DNA of 36,387 bases, from contig JAFUYB010000031.1 of the NCBI GenBank assembly GCA_017470735.1, forward strand, positions 1 through 36,387. The letters run 5' to 3'. Positions 1 through 8,388 of this stretch are shown here, piece by piece. The first letter of the stretch is position 1. The number at the start of each line of letters is the position of its first letter. The stretch comes from Lachnospiraceae bacterium (lineage in GTDB: Bacteria > Bacillota > Clostridia > Lachnospirales > Lachnospiraceae). Below the pieces are notes generated by a model. That model was given only the letters and a program-made list of their open reading frames with translations, was not told where the DNA came from and ran no database searches. The translations under genes and the position numbers were made by a program.

Positions 1-2
1 AT

Positions 3-152
3 TATGGTGCTTCCGTTATAATAAGGACAACTCGCAGGAATCCAGTAAAATCAAGGGTTCGACATATGTTGTTCTTATTTTTTAACCAGATATGGCTAGG
101 TCTGGGGAAAGGAGGCAAGACCATTTTATCAATCACACTCCTTGTATGGTGA
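3..152 (+). pseudogene. possible ABC-transporter permease (FtsX-like) remnant
   Basis: The open frame entering from the window edge reads about 49 residues before TGA TAG. It contains an internal ATG at 66 followed by a short hydrophobic stretch (MLFLFFNQIWLGLG, then KTILSITLLVW) that resembles the start of FtsX-type permeases. The frame is destroyed afterwards and no continuation could be traced in the other frames. The DNA here is AT-richer than the element body, so this may be chromosomal or decayed sequence at the edge. The call rests on a weak resemblance only. Confidence 0.2.
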
Positions 153-544
153 TAGTCGAAAACTGATCTGAAAATTTCATGTATACCCCGATCGGGGCAC
201 AATGAATTCACCATAGAGGATATACCGGACAGCGACACCGCGCTATGCATCAAGTGCGCAGTTTTGCTGTCCTGTTTAGTTTCCTGCATAGGAAACGCGA
301 ACTGAATAGCAGGCAGCTGCCGGACATGAATGCGGAAAAAATGACCAGATTTTTGAGAATCAAAAAATTCGGGCATTCAGAGAGGCTGTGAAGATACCCG
401 GGGACACTCAAGATCCAGAAAGCACGGACAGAAGTGTTCCCGTTTTGTTTCCGTTAAAGGGAGAACATCAAAAACATTCGGCGTGTTTTCATGCAGACAG
501 ATATAGAGAAGCCGCTTATCATGCGTTTTTTAAGGAGGGAACCA
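153..544. other. intergenic stretch with no supported gene
   Basis: I see no convincing gene in this stretch. Short open frames exist on both strands, including one running leftward through 2-376, but none has a ribosome site with a recognisable product. Composition shifts from AT-rich at the left to the GC-rich style of the element near position 380. The last bases hold the AAGGAGG of the next gene (532-538). No strong consensus promoter was found. Confidence 0.4.
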
Positions 545-718
545 ATGCTGAAGATAAGGCTCATGGGTAAAACGAACGACATCAAATGGTACCGGAAGAT
601 ACTCGACAGGGACAAGCGGGTGCGGGTAACGGAGCATTCCGAGATACTGCCGCTCGGCAACAGCAGGAGATTTTTCAGGGGATATTCCCAAGTGGAAAGA
701 GCGGACGGAAAGCCGTAG
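545..718 (+). CDS. DUF3970-like small protein
   Basis: This is a 57-residue protein whose start is fixed by AAGGAGG at 532-538, six bases before the ATG. It begins MLKIRLMGKTNDIKWYRKIL and continues through a VTEHSEILPLGNSRRFFRGY segment. That matches the general pattern of the DUF3970 family of mobile elements: an I-R-[IL]-M/T-G start, a central S-E/S-x-L-Y/P-x-N segment, and a final R-x-Y. These proteins have no known biochemical role. It sits 16 bases upstream of the replication initiator and is probably co-transcribed with it. The family call is from memory of the pattern. Confidence 0.55.
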   Translation: MLKIRLMGKTNDIKWYRKILDRDKRVRVTEHSEILPLGNSRRFFRGYSQVERADGKP

Positions 719-734
719 GAAGGAGGACAGCGTC

Positions 735-1778
735 ATGGCAGAACGAGAGGGAAGAAAGACGGAGGCATTCGATTATTATTACGGGAAGGAGGCAGAGCAG
801 TTTTCTTTTTTCCGCATTCCACGCATCATAATAAAGGACAGGCGGTTCGCCGGGCTGTCAAGCGACGCAAAACTGCTGTACGGGCTCCTGCTGGATCGGA
901 TGGCACTGTCAAAAAGCAACGGATGGACGGACGGAGAAAACCGTGTATATGTCATATACACCATCAAGGAAATCCAGAACGACCTGGGATGCGGTAAGGA
1001 CAAGGCAGTCAAAACGATGGCGGAGCTTGACAGCGTGAAAGGCATCGGGCTTGTGGAAAAGAAACGCAGGGGACTGGGCCTGCCGGATATCCTGTATGTC
1101 AAGAATTTTATCACGGAAAGCCCCATGAATCTGGGAGGAGACGAAAAATCCAGCTTCAAGAGTTCTGGAAAACCGAAGTCAGGAGTCCTGAAAAGCCGTA
1201 TTCAAGAAGCAGGAAATGCAGAAGGCAGGAATACGGAATGTCCGGCTTCAGGAAGCCGGAGAAACAGAACTGCAGCGGTCGGCATTTCCGAACCGAATTA
1301 TAATGAAGGGAATAATACTGACAGAGGACAGAACGAATCCATCCATCAGCCATCCGTGCAGAACGGGGTTTTGGGAAAAGATGAAAGATGGATGGATGCG
1401 GAACAGACCCTGCGGCTGATCCGCCTGAACATCGACTACGGGATGCACATGGAAAGCGACAGCGAAGACGGCAGACGGCTGTTCGGTGAGCTCTATCGGG
1501 TCATCGCGGACACGGTGCGGGGGCATCCGGTCCAGGTGAGAATCGGGGACGCAGTGTTCCCGTATGAAACTGTCCGGTCAAGGTTCCTGGAACTGACGGG
1601 GGAACATATGGAGTATGTGCGCGACCGGATCTCGGAAAATACGGGAGAGATACGCAATATCCGGGGCTACATGCTCGCAGCCCTCTACAATGCCCCTGCG
1701 ACGATGGGGACATACTACCGGCAGCAGGTCCGGCACGACATGTACGGCGGGGGATGGGAAGAGGACGGCATCGTATGA
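735..1778 (+). CDS. repA: replication initiator, RepA_N family with DUF6017 C-terminus
   Basis: This 347-residue protein starts after GGAAGGAGG at 719-726. The N-terminal part (about residues 10-125) carries RepA_N hallmarks: YYYGKEAEQFSFFRIPR, then LSSDAKLLYGLLLDRM, a Tyr-rich beta wing (NRVYVIYTIKEIQNDL) and a second helix-turn-helix-like stretch GKDKAVKTMAEL. A low-complexity linker (about 135-225) joins it to a C-terminal DUF6017 domain (about 225-335) with LIRLNIDY and GYMLAALYNAP. RepA_N proteins start replication of low-copy plasmids, and conjugative elements often carry this same fusion. Here it probably supports circular-form maintenance or copying during transfer. In RepA_N plasmids the origin often lies inside the gene, but I saw no clear iterons. 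Confidence 0.85.
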   Translation: MAEREGRKTEAFDYYYGKEAEQFSFFRIPRIIIKDRRFAGLSSDAKLLYGLLLDRMALSKSNGWTDGENRVYVIYTIKEIQNDLGCGKDKAVKTMAELDSVKGIGLVEKKRRGLGLPDILYVKNFITESPMNLGGDEKSSFKSSGKPKSGVLKSRIQEAGNAEGRNTECPASGSRRNRTAAVGISEPNYNEGNNTDRGQNESIHQPSVQNGVLGKDERWMDAEQTLRLIRLNIDYGMHMESDSEDGRRLFGELYRVIADTVRGHPVQVRIGDAVFPYETVRSRFLELTGEHMEYVRDRISENTGEIRNIRGYMLAALYNAPATMGTYYRQQVRHDMYGGGWEEDGIV

Positions 1779-1878
1779 CGGATGAAAACTGAAAATGCAT
1801 GGCACAAGGGGCAGCACGGAAGGACACACATGACACGTGCGGCTCCTTTTCATTTCAGCAGCAGGAGGGAGAAGCAGA

Positions 1879-2355
1879 GTGGCAGGAGAAAACAGGAAAG
1901 GACACGGGAAGGCGGCGAGGGATTCTCCGCCCGTGATACGGACGGAAGACGGGCGCGTCACCGCCGTCAGCTGGGAAGTCTACCGGGAATACCACCGCAT
2001 GAGGCGCCGGGAGATGTACCAGGAGGAGCAGAAGCGAAAATACGGCATGGTAAGCCTGGATGCGGCGGGATACGACATGGGAGCCGCTTTCGGCGGAAGC
2101 GCCGCAAAACAGTCCTGCGTCGAAGACGCGCTGCTGTCGGAGTGGTATGTCCGCAAGCTGTACGAGGGGATCGATGCCCTGGACGCATGGGACAGGCGGC
2201 TCGTCGGGCTGCTGTACTTTGCAGGCATGACAGTAAAAGACACGGCAGGAGCCCTCGGATGCAGCAGAGGGAAGGTGTACGCGCACAGGAAGAAGCTGCT
2301 GGCCGCCCTGCGCGGACGGTTCGAGGCGGAAGGCGTCCACGAATATGCGTTATGA
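1879..2355 (+). CDS. sigma-70 region 4-like regulator
   Basis: The product has about 158 residues from a GTG at 1879, preceded by AGGAGG at 1863-1868. An upstream in-frame GTG at 1837 would add 14 residues but has a poorer ribosome site. The N-terminal half holds a charged motif (VIRTEDGRVTAVSWEVYREY) seen in small sigma-like proteins of conjugative elements. The C-terminal half resembles a sigma region 4 helix-turn-helix: ALDAWDRRLVGLLYFAG, then MTVKDTAGALGCSRGKVYAHRKKLL. There is no clear sigma region 2, so it may act as a DNA-binding regulator rather than a full sigma factor. It lies between repA and the secreted-protein block and is a reasonable regulator of either. Confidence 0.7.
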   Translation: MAGENRKGHGKAARDSPPVIRTEDGRVTAVSWEVYREYHRMRRREMYQEEQKRKYGMVSLDAAGYDMGAAFGGSAAKQSCVEDALLSEWYVRKLYEGIDALDAWDRRLVGLLYFAGMTVKDTAGALGCSRGKVYAHRKKLLAALRGRFEAEGVHEYAL

Positions 2356-2385
2356 CGGAAACGGAGAAAGACGGAAGGAGGAGCG

Positions 2386-3015
2386 ATGGATTCAGAAAGA
2401 AAGACAAAGCGGCTGCTGGCGGCAGTTCTTGCGGCGGCTGTTCCGCTGGCGGCCTGCGGGCTTGCCGGACGGAAGCCGGTTCTGCCGGACGGCGGAAAGG
2501 GGAAAGCCGGAGGGGGCGGCGGGCAGCCTGCATGCAGTGCCTGCGGCGGAAAAGCGGCAACGGACGGCAGTAAGTGGACACGCTATAAGGCAGACAGCGG
2601 GGATGCCAGCGTCCGGTTCGACTACCTGCCAGGCTATGAACCGGTCACGGATGAGGAGCGACGGCGGCTCGTGCTTCCGGACTCCCAGACCGTGCTGGAG
2701 GGGCCGGACGGCGGAACGGTACACGCGGAGATTTCCCGTAACCCGCATGACACGCTGATGAACGAGACGGCAGAGGACTTCGCGGGCGTCTGGGAGGAAT
2801 ACGGGATGTCCGTCTGGACAGAGACGGTCGAAGCCGGGGAGTACCAGGGCTTCGAATACCGGATGGGGCCGGATCCGGTGACGGGGAATTACACGGCGGG
2901 ATTCCAGATTTCGGACGGCAGGACGAGAATATCCCTGGACGCAATGAGAAAGGACGGAATGCCGCCGATGTTCAGGAACGTGACGGTCACGGAACGGAGG
3001 CACGGGAATGGATGA
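2386..3015 (+). CDS. lipoprotein of unknown function
   Basis: This 209-residue protein has AAGGAGG just before the ATG. Residues 5-25 form a lipoprotein signal, with basic ERKTKR, a hydrophobic stretch, and the lipobox LAAC with cysteine near residue 24. It should therefore be anchored to the outer face of the membrane. A Gly/Lys-rich linker follows, then a compact domain from about residue 62 (WTRYKADSGDASVRFDYLPG) with alternating beta-type segments, ending in MPPMFRNVTVTERRH. That is reminiscent of small PsbP-like or substrate-binding-like folds, but I do not recognise the family. Its 3' end overlaps the next gene by 8 bases, so the two are translationally linked and probably work together. 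Confidence 0.75.
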   Translation: MDSERKTKRLLAAVLAAAVPLAACGLAGRKPVLPDGGKGKAGGGGGQPACSACGGKAATDGSKWTRYKADSGDASVRFDYLPGYEPVTDEERRRLVLPDSQTVLEGPDGGTVHAEISRNPHDTLMNETAEDFAGVWEEYGMSVWTETVEAGEYQGFEYRMGPDPVTGNYTAGFQISDGRTRISLDAMRKDGMPPMFRNVTVTERRHGNG

Positions 3016-3550
3016 GGAGAAGAAGAAAAAGGCAAAAGGCGCCGCAGGAAGCGCGAAAAAGAAAACGGAGCGGGATGAAAAGGAAGGCCGCAGGACGAAG
3101 GCCCTGGCCGCCGCGCTTCTCCTTCTGATCCTTGCGGCCGCCGTCCTGCTCCTGCGCTCCTGCGGGGCTGCGGAAGACGCAGGAGGCCCGCCGGAATATG
3201 AGGACAGCGCAGAATACGAAACGGACGGGGCCGGGGATGCCGACCCGGCGCGGCTTAATATCGCGGTGCTGCCGGATTACACGGTATCGGCGCACAGCCC
3301 CTGCATACTGATCCCTTACCCGAAGGAGAATGCGAATGACATCGAATTCGTCTTCCGCGAGAAGGACAGCGGCAGGGAGATTTACGCGACGAAGCGGATA
3401 CGCCCCGGGACGGTCGTCCGGGCGGATATGTACGGATGCTGCAAGCGGGGAGACAACGGGCTGCTCGTGGAAGTGCGGGTATTCGACCGGAGGACATGGG
3501 AGGAAGTCCCGTGCGCGGTGGCCCTTGAGACGACAGTAACGAAACAGTAG
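3008..3550 (+). CDS. membrane-anchored protein of unknown function
   Basis: This 180-residue protein has GGAGG at 2996-3000, seven bases before the ATG. It starts with a very basic Lys/Arg/Glu-rich cytoplasmic tail (residues 1-33), followed by one membrane helix (about 35-53, ALAAALLLLILAAAVLLLRS). After an acidic linker comes an extracellular beta-rich domain (about 78-180). Two spaced elements in that domain, NIAVLPDYTVSAHSPCILIPY and the Cys-Cys pair in MYGCCKRGDNG, may be structural. No catalytic motif is visible. The overlap with the lipoprotein gene upstream and the secreted module downstream suggests a shared envelope role. Confidence 0.7.
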   Translation: MDEEKKKKAKGAAGSAKKKTERDEKEGRRTKALAAALLLLILAAAVLLLRSCGAAEDAGGPPEYEDSAEYETDGAGDADPARLNIAVLPDYTVSAHSPCILIPYPKENANDIEFVFREKDSGREIYATKRIRPGTVVRADMYGCCKRGDNGLLVEVRVFDRRTWEEVPCAVALETTVTKQ

Positions 3551-3568
3551 CGAAAGGAGGCAAAGGAC

Positions 3569-4162
3569 ATGGAAAAAGACAGGCATTGCAGGAAGGAGCG
3601 GATCATGGCGTGCTTTGCGGCGGTTTTAGCGGCCGCGCCGCTGTGCATGCCGTCCGCGGCACGGGCGGACGATGTGGAGGTGCCGCCTGCCGGAGACACG
3701 AGCCGCGACGTGACGGCGGCGTTCACGGTTGACGAAGCGACGCTCGCGGATCTGGGTTACGGCGCGGTAGCGAGCATCCCGGTGTCCATGACGCTGCCGT
3801 ATGACAGCACGGCGAAGGCGTTCTCGGACAGCGTGACGGTATACTGCTCCGGCGTGCTCGGCGACGGGAAGAAGGCATCGGTGACGGTCAACGCTGACGC
3901 GGACAAGTACGGCGTGATCCGCGGTCCCGGAGCGGAAACGGCGAGCGTGAAGGGCAAGACGGGGTTTTCCGTTTCGCTGTCGAAGACAGAATGGACGAAG
4001 GACGAATGCCGCGAGAACCTGACGAAGCTGAGCGGGAACAATGAGGCGACGAAGACCGGCACGCTGTCCGTCACCGTGCCGGGAAAGGGGTTCATCCCGT
4101 CTGGCACTGGCGCGTTCAGGACATATGTGCCGCTGGTGATCGGGCAGGAGGACGACGGATGA
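3569..4162 (+). CDS. secreted beta-rich protein, module copy 1 small subunit
   Basis: This 197-residue protein starts after AAAGGAGG; a second start at 3605 also has AAGGAG, but the longer form gives a better signal-peptide n-region. A signal peptide (basic start, hydrophobic core about residues 14-28, cut after ARA near residue 33) is followed by one beta-rich domain. Key segments are VTAAFTVDEATLADLGYGAV, SIPVSMTLPY and the end FIPSGTGAFRTYVPLVI. No LPXTG, lipobox or C-terminal helix is seen, so it is probably released or held by a partner. It overlaps the following repeat-protein gene by ATGA. It is clearly related to the product at 5435-6049, so the pair of genes is duplicated. Function unknown. 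Confidence 0.75.
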   Translation: MEKDRHCRKERIMACFAAVLAAAPLCMPSAARADDVEVPPAGDTSRDVTAAFTVDEATLADLGYGAVASIPVSMTLPYDSTAKAFSDSVTVYCSGVLGDGKKASVTVNADADKYGVIRGPGAETASVKGKTGFSVSLSKTEWTKDECRENLTKLSGNNEATKTGTLSVTVPGKGFIPSGTGAFRTYVPLVIGQEDDG

Positions 4163-5355
4163 GGCACGGAAAAGGCGCGCGCAATGAACGGCGCATATTC
4201 CCCGCCGCGGTTCTCGCCGCCATGCTCGCGCTCGCCGTCCCGCACGGGGCGGACGCGGCAGGGAGCGCGGTGACGGTGCGGATGGACACGCAGATCACCC
4301 TGTCCTACGACGCGGAAGCAGGAAAGTTCACTGGAGAGGGGAAACTGCGGGAGTTCGCGGACGACGGATACCTGCACCGGATTGTCGGGGTATCATTCCC
4401 GGAGAGATTCGCAATGGAGACGCCTAAGGGGACGGAAGCCGCGCCGGAAGGCACGGAAGCGGCCGTGGCGGGCACCATGTCGGCGAAGAGGGGATTCTTC
4501 AACAGGGAAGCGGAAGACGGCTCCGGAGAAGACGCGTATGATTCCGTCCTTACCGTGGCGGTTCCGCTGACGGAAGACTTCCTGGAGTATGGCGCGGGGG
4601 AATACCGTCTGACCGTGCCGGTGACGCTGGCGCTTGAAGAGGCATACGGCCTGTACCGGAGAGACTATTCCTTCAGTTCCTGCGAGGAGCTGTACGGGAG
4701 CGGGGAACTGTACATGGATGGCAGCGCCGTCTGGTTAGAGGAAGCATCAGGACTGGCCTTCGAAGCTCCTCCGGGCACCACGGCGGTCATTCCGGGGGAC
4801 GGGTTCAACATCAGGGAACTGTGGCTTCCGGGAACGGTCACGGGCGAAAGCGGGCTCCTTGAAGACAGCACCACCCGGCAAGTCGTGATCGGGGAAGGGA
4901 TGACAGAGCTGCCGGACGGGCTGTTCCGTGCGAGTTACCAGCTGAGGGAGGCCATCCTTCCGAACAGCCTGCGGAAAATCGGGAGCGGGGCATTCGGCAA
5001 CTGCACGCGGCTTGAGTCCGCGCAGATACCGTCCGGAGTGACGGAAATCGGGGACGGAGCGTTCATCCGGTGCCGGTCGCTGGCGGCCGTGGAACTGCCG
5101 GAAAGCGTCACAAAAATTGGGAAGGAGGCATTTTATGCATGCACGGGCATGGAGCGGATTTTGCTCCCCGCCTCGCTGGAGACGGTGGGCGAAGACGCGT
5201 TCGGGCGAACAGACGGCCTCACGGTCCATTACGCGGGGACGCGGGAGCAGTGGGAGGGCATCGAGCTGAACGGCTGGGAGCCGGAGGACATTGTCTTCGG
5301 AGCCGGAGGACAGGCTGCAGGACAGGCATGGAACGAAAAACCGGGCATCATATGA
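4159..5355 (+). CDS. secreted BspA-type leucine-rich repeat protein, module copy 1
   Basis: This 398-residue protein starts in the ATGA overlap with the gene before. A signal peptide (to about residue 33, GADA) is followed by a beta-rich N-domain of about 160 residues, including MDTQITLSYDAE and LTEDFLEYGAGEYRLTVPV. From about residue 210 come roughly five LRR_5/BspA-type repeats with the pattern L-P-x-S-V/L-x-x-I-G-x-x-A-F-x-x-C, as in LPNSLRKIGSGAFGNC and LPESVTKIGKEAFYAC. The chain ends with a cap motif (YAGTREQWEGIELNGW) typical of these proteins. No cell-wall anchor is seen. BspA-like repeats commonly mediate adhesion to host or bacterial surfaces. Its N-domain matches that of the longer protein at 6076-8388. 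Confidence 0.85.
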   Translation: MRHGKGARNERRIFPAAVLAAMLALAVPHGADAAGSAVTVRMDTQITLSYDAEAGKFTGEGKLREFADDGYLHRIVGVSFPERFAMETPKGTEAAPEGTEAAVAGTMSAKRGFFNREAEDGSGEDAYDSVLTVAVPLTEDFLEYGAGEYRLTVPVTLALEEAYGLYRRDYSFSSCEELYGSGELYMDGSAVWLEEASGLAFEAPPGTTAVIPGDGFNIRELWLPGTVTGESGLLEDSTTRQVVIGEGMTELPDGLFRASYQLREAILPNSLRKIGSGAFGNCTRLESAQIPSGVTEIGDGAFIRCRSLAAVELPESVTKIGKEAFYACTGMERILLPASLETVGEDAFGRTDGLTVHYAGTREQWEGIELNGWEPEDIVFGAGGQAAGQAWNEKPGII

Positions 5356-5434
5356 GGAACCCGGCACTGTGCCCTGAAAGGAAAAACTCCGTCAGTGCAG
5401 GCCGGGCAGAAACCAACATCAGAGGAGGAATAAC

Positions 5435-6049
5435 ATGGAACGGACGAAAGAATTCAAAAGAACGGCACGGGGCATGGCGGCAGCTGCCCTTGCAGCGGCC
5501 ATATTTGCGGGAAGCATCACGGAAAATGCATCCGCCACGGAACGGACGACATACACGCTGGACGGATCCGGAACGGAGAAGAGCGGAAGCGTAACGGCGA
5601 AATTCACGATAGGGGACGCGGAGCTTTCGGCGCTCGGCTACACGACGACGGTGTCCATCCCGAATGCCGTCACGCTGACACTGTCGGACGGCAAGTTCAC
5701 GGGCAGCGACTACATAGGGGTGTCCGGAATCCTCGAATCCGCGCAGACCGTCAAGGTGAAGATCGATACGGACAGCGCGGACTATAAAACCGTCAGGGGG
5801 CCGGCGGGATTTTCAAAGAATCTGTCGCCGCTTCCGTCAGACAGGTTCGCCGAGTCGCTGTCGAAGACCAGCTGGTCGGCGCCGCAGGCATATGCGAACC
5901 TGGAGGACAAGACGGCGGGGAAAGCGGTTTCCGCATGGACGGAGCAGGGGAAGCTGTCCGTGTCCATTGACGGCAAGGCATTCGTGCCGCGGTACAAGGG
6001 CAGCTACACGACGGCGGTGCCGCTCATCATCGAACTGGACACTCCGTGA
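5435..6049 (+). CDS. secreted beta-rich protein, module copy 2 small subunit
   Basis: This 204-residue protein has AGAGGAGG about 8 bases before the ATG. It has a signal peptide (hydrophobic core about residues 13-25, cut near NASA at 34) and one beta-rich domain. It aligns by eye with the product at 3569-4162: SVTAKFTIGDAELSALGY versus VTAAFTVDEATLADLGYG, VRGPAGF versus IRGPGAE, and a shared ending FVPRYKGSYTTAVPLII versus FIPSGTGAFRTYVPLVI. An 80-base gap separates it from copy 1 of the module. No anchor is visible. Function unknown; it is probably a partner of the repeat protein encoded directly downstream. Confidence 0.75.
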   Translation: MERTKEFKRTARGMAAAALAAAIFAGSITENASATERTTYTLDGSGTEKSGSVTAKFTIGDAELSALGYTTTVSIPNAVTLTLSDGKFTGSDYIGVSGILESAQTVKVKIDTDSADYKTVRGPAGFSKNLSPLPSDRFAESLSKTSWSAPQAYANLEDKTAGKAVSAWTEQGKLSVSIDGKAFVPRYKGSYTTAVPLIIELDTP

Positions 6050-6075
6050 GGAAGCCCGCAGGACGGAGGAAAGAC

Positions 6076-8388
6076 ATGGGAAAGAAAAGAAAATGGCCGC
6101 GGGCTGCATGGGCGCTCGCCGCCTGCCTGCTGGCGGCTGCGGCACAGAGCACCCGCGCGGATGCGGCAGGAAAAGGGATCGAGGTGACAGCGGAGACGGA
6201 AATCGTCCTGTCCATGGAAGCAGCAGGGCAGCCGGGCTTCCTGCTGCATGGCGAGGGAGAACTGTACGAGCTGGCGGAAGAGGAGATGGCACACCGGACC
6301 GTGACGGTATCGGTGCCGGACGCATTCACCATGTCAACGCCAAAAGGGGAGATGCCCGCACCGGACGGGACGGAAGTTGCCGTCTCAGGCGTACTGTCGG
6401 CGAGGCGGGGATACCACAACCTGGCGGACATGAGAGCGGGAGGGATACCGGACGGCAGGAAGACGAAAATCAGCGTGTCCGTGCCGCTGACAGAGGATTT
6501 CCTCAGATACGGCGCGGGGGAATATTCCATGCGGATTCCGGTCGTGTTCACCTATGGGGAGGACTACGGCTCATATGACGGCGATTACAGATTCACGCCG
6601 TGGGACGAGATGGCCGCCGCCGGGGGCGTCACAGTCAGCGGCACGGAAGTCACGGAAGCGGCGGGGGACGGCATATACCTAGAAATCCCGCCAGGGGTCA
6701 CGGCACTCGCGTCTGGATTCCTCCGGGGGTCAGCATACCGGGATGTCTGGGTTCCCCCGTCCGTGGCGGGAAGCAGCTACGCTTTCCGCGGCAGTGCCGT
6801 AAAGCGGGTAGCGTTCGGGGAGGGCTTTTCCGAAATCCCTGCGGGAATCTGCCGCGCGGCGGAAATGCTTGAAGAGGCAGAGGTGCCGGAGGGCGTGACG
6901 AAATACGGAAATGACGCGTTCAGAGAATGCGCGAAGCTGAAAGAGGCGCCCATGCCGGAAACGCTCGCGGCGATGGGAACATACACATTCGCGGGATGCA
7001 CCGGCCTCGGAGAAGCGGACTTTCCGGCATCGCTCGGATCGGTGGGAGCGGAGTGCTTTGAGGGCTGCGCGGGATTAAGAAAGCTAACAGTGAAATCGGA
7101 TATCACGGTGACGGACAACCCCGTCCTGATCTACGGCTCTCCGTTTGACGGCACGGCGCTGGAGGAGGTCGTGTTCGCTGAAGGGGTGACATCCGTGGGC
7201 AAGGGGTTCCTGGGCGGCGCGTGCGGCAGGATGACATCCCTGTCGCTGCCGGAAACGTTGAAGCGGATCCGCATGGATGCGTTCAAGGGCTGCACGTCAA
7301 TGGAAACGCTTGAACTGCCGGAATCGCTCACGACGCTCGGCGGCGCGGCGTTCGCGGAGTGCACGGCACTAAAGGAACTGACTGTGCGGTCGAACTTAAA
7401 GACGGAAGAGATGAGCACCGGCAGCCCTTTCCTGCACGCAGGACTGGAAAGGATTGTCATCGCCGAAGGAGTGACGTCGGTGCCGGGGGCACTGTTCGAG
7501 TCGGGCTGCGCGGACCTTGAGTCCCTGTACCTTCCCAGGACACTGAAGACGCTGGGATCCCTTGCGTTCAATGGCGCTTCTTCGCTCAGGGAGCTGACCA
7601 TACGGTCGGACATCAGAATGAATTATGTGTATTTCCGCGACGGCGCTTTCAGGGACTCGGGGCTGGAGAGGATCACGGTGGCGGACGGGGTGACGGCGCT
7701 GCCGGGCTATATATTCACGGGAGGCTGCGCGAATTTGAAAGAGCTGCACCTGCCCGGGACGATTGTCTCAATCGGGCCGTCCGCATTCGACCGCTGCCCC
7801 GAGCTGGGGGAGCTGGAGCTCCCCGCGTCGCTGAAGTCGGTGGGAGAATACGCTTTCCGCGGGGCGGAATCACTGAAGGAGATACACATCCGGTCGAACC
7901 TGAAAGTGACGAAAGACCTGTACACCGCATCCCCGTTCGCCGCTTCAGGGGCGGAGACGGTCGTCGTGGAAAACGGCGTGACGGCTCTGCCCGATTATCT
8001 GTTCGACGGGGGCTGCGCGGACATGGCGGCGCTGTCCCTTCCGGACACCCTGAAGACAATCGGGGCATACGCGTTCCGGGGCTGCACGGGACTGCGGACA
8101 GTCGCCCTGCCCGCCTCCCTGAAGACCGTCGGCCGCAGCGCGTTTGCGGGAGGCGCGGTCACCGCCGTCGTCTATGCAGGGACAGAAAGCCAGTGGGAGG
8201 CGGTGGAACTGAACGGATGGACGCCGGAAAGCGTTACCTGCGGCGATGGAAGCACGGAACCGGAAGCGGCAGGCATATATGGACAACGGAGCGGATCGAA
8301 AGGAGGACTATTATGGAAAACGGACAACAGAGGCGTCAAGACAGCGGGCAGGACGGAAGCATTTTTGAAACGGTCGGCAGGAACTTAA
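6076..8388 (+). CDS. secreted BspA-type leucine-rich repeat protein, module copy 2 (long)
   Basis: The start is placed at ATG 6076 because GGAGG lies at 6065-6069; an upstream GTG at 6046 overlaps the previous stop and would add ten residues. The product is 770 residues. A signal peptide (hydrophobic core about 10-22, cut near ADA) is followed by the same N-domain as the protein at 4159-5355, including VPLTEDFLRYGAGEYSMRIP. From about residue 215 there are many LRR_5 repeats, arranged as longer super-repeats that begin [KE]LT[VI][KR]S[DN][IL] and contain G-V-T-x-[VL]-P. It ends with the cap YAGTESQWEAVELNGW and then about 45 residues of low-complexity tail that overlaps the next gene. It is a likely adhesin with no visible wall anchor. 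Confidence 0.85.
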   Translation: MGKKRKWPRAAWALAACLLAAAAQSTRADAAGKGIEVTAETEIVLSMEAAGQPGFLLHGEGELYELAEEEMAHRTVTVSVPDAFTMSTPKGEMPAPDGTEVAVSGVLSARRGYHNLADMRAGGIPDGRKTKISVSVPLTEDFLRYGAGEYSMRIPVVFTYGEDYGSYDGDYRFTPWDEMAAAGGVTVSGTEVTEAAGDGIYLEIPPGVTALASGFLRGSAYRDVWVPPSVAGSSYAFRGSAVKRVAFGEGFSEIPAGICRAAEMLEEAEVPEGVTKYGNDAFRECAKLKEAPMPETLAAMGTYTFAGCTGLGEADFPASLGSVGAECFEGCAGLRKLTVKSDITVTDNPVLIYGSPFDGTALEEVVFAEGVTSVGKGFLGGACGRMTSLSLPETLKRIRMDAFKGCTSMETLELPESLTTLGGAAFAECTALKELTVRSNLKTEEMSTGSPFLHAGLERIVIAEGVTSVPGALFESGCADLESLYLPRTLKTLGSLAFNGASSLRELTIRSDIRMNYVYFRDGAFRDSGLERITVADGVTALPGYIFTGGCANLKELHLPGTIVSIGPSAFDRCPELGELELPASLKSVGEYAFRGAESLKEIHIRSNLKVTKDLYTASPFAASGAETVVVENGVTALPDYLFDGGCADMAALSLPDTLKTIGAYAFRGCTGLRTVALPASLKTVGRSAFAGGAVTAVVYAGTESQWEAVELNGWTPESVTCGDGSTEPEAAGIYGQRSGSKGGLLWKTDNRGVKTAGRTEAFLKRSAGT

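Noticed and set aside
2..376. 124-residue leftward open frame at the left edge
   Set aside because: No ribosome site, no recognisable family, and the region reads as decayed sequence.
1150..1330. Possible iterons in the repA linker
   Set aside because: Short CAGGA and AAGC words recur, but there is no regular period or convincing consensus.
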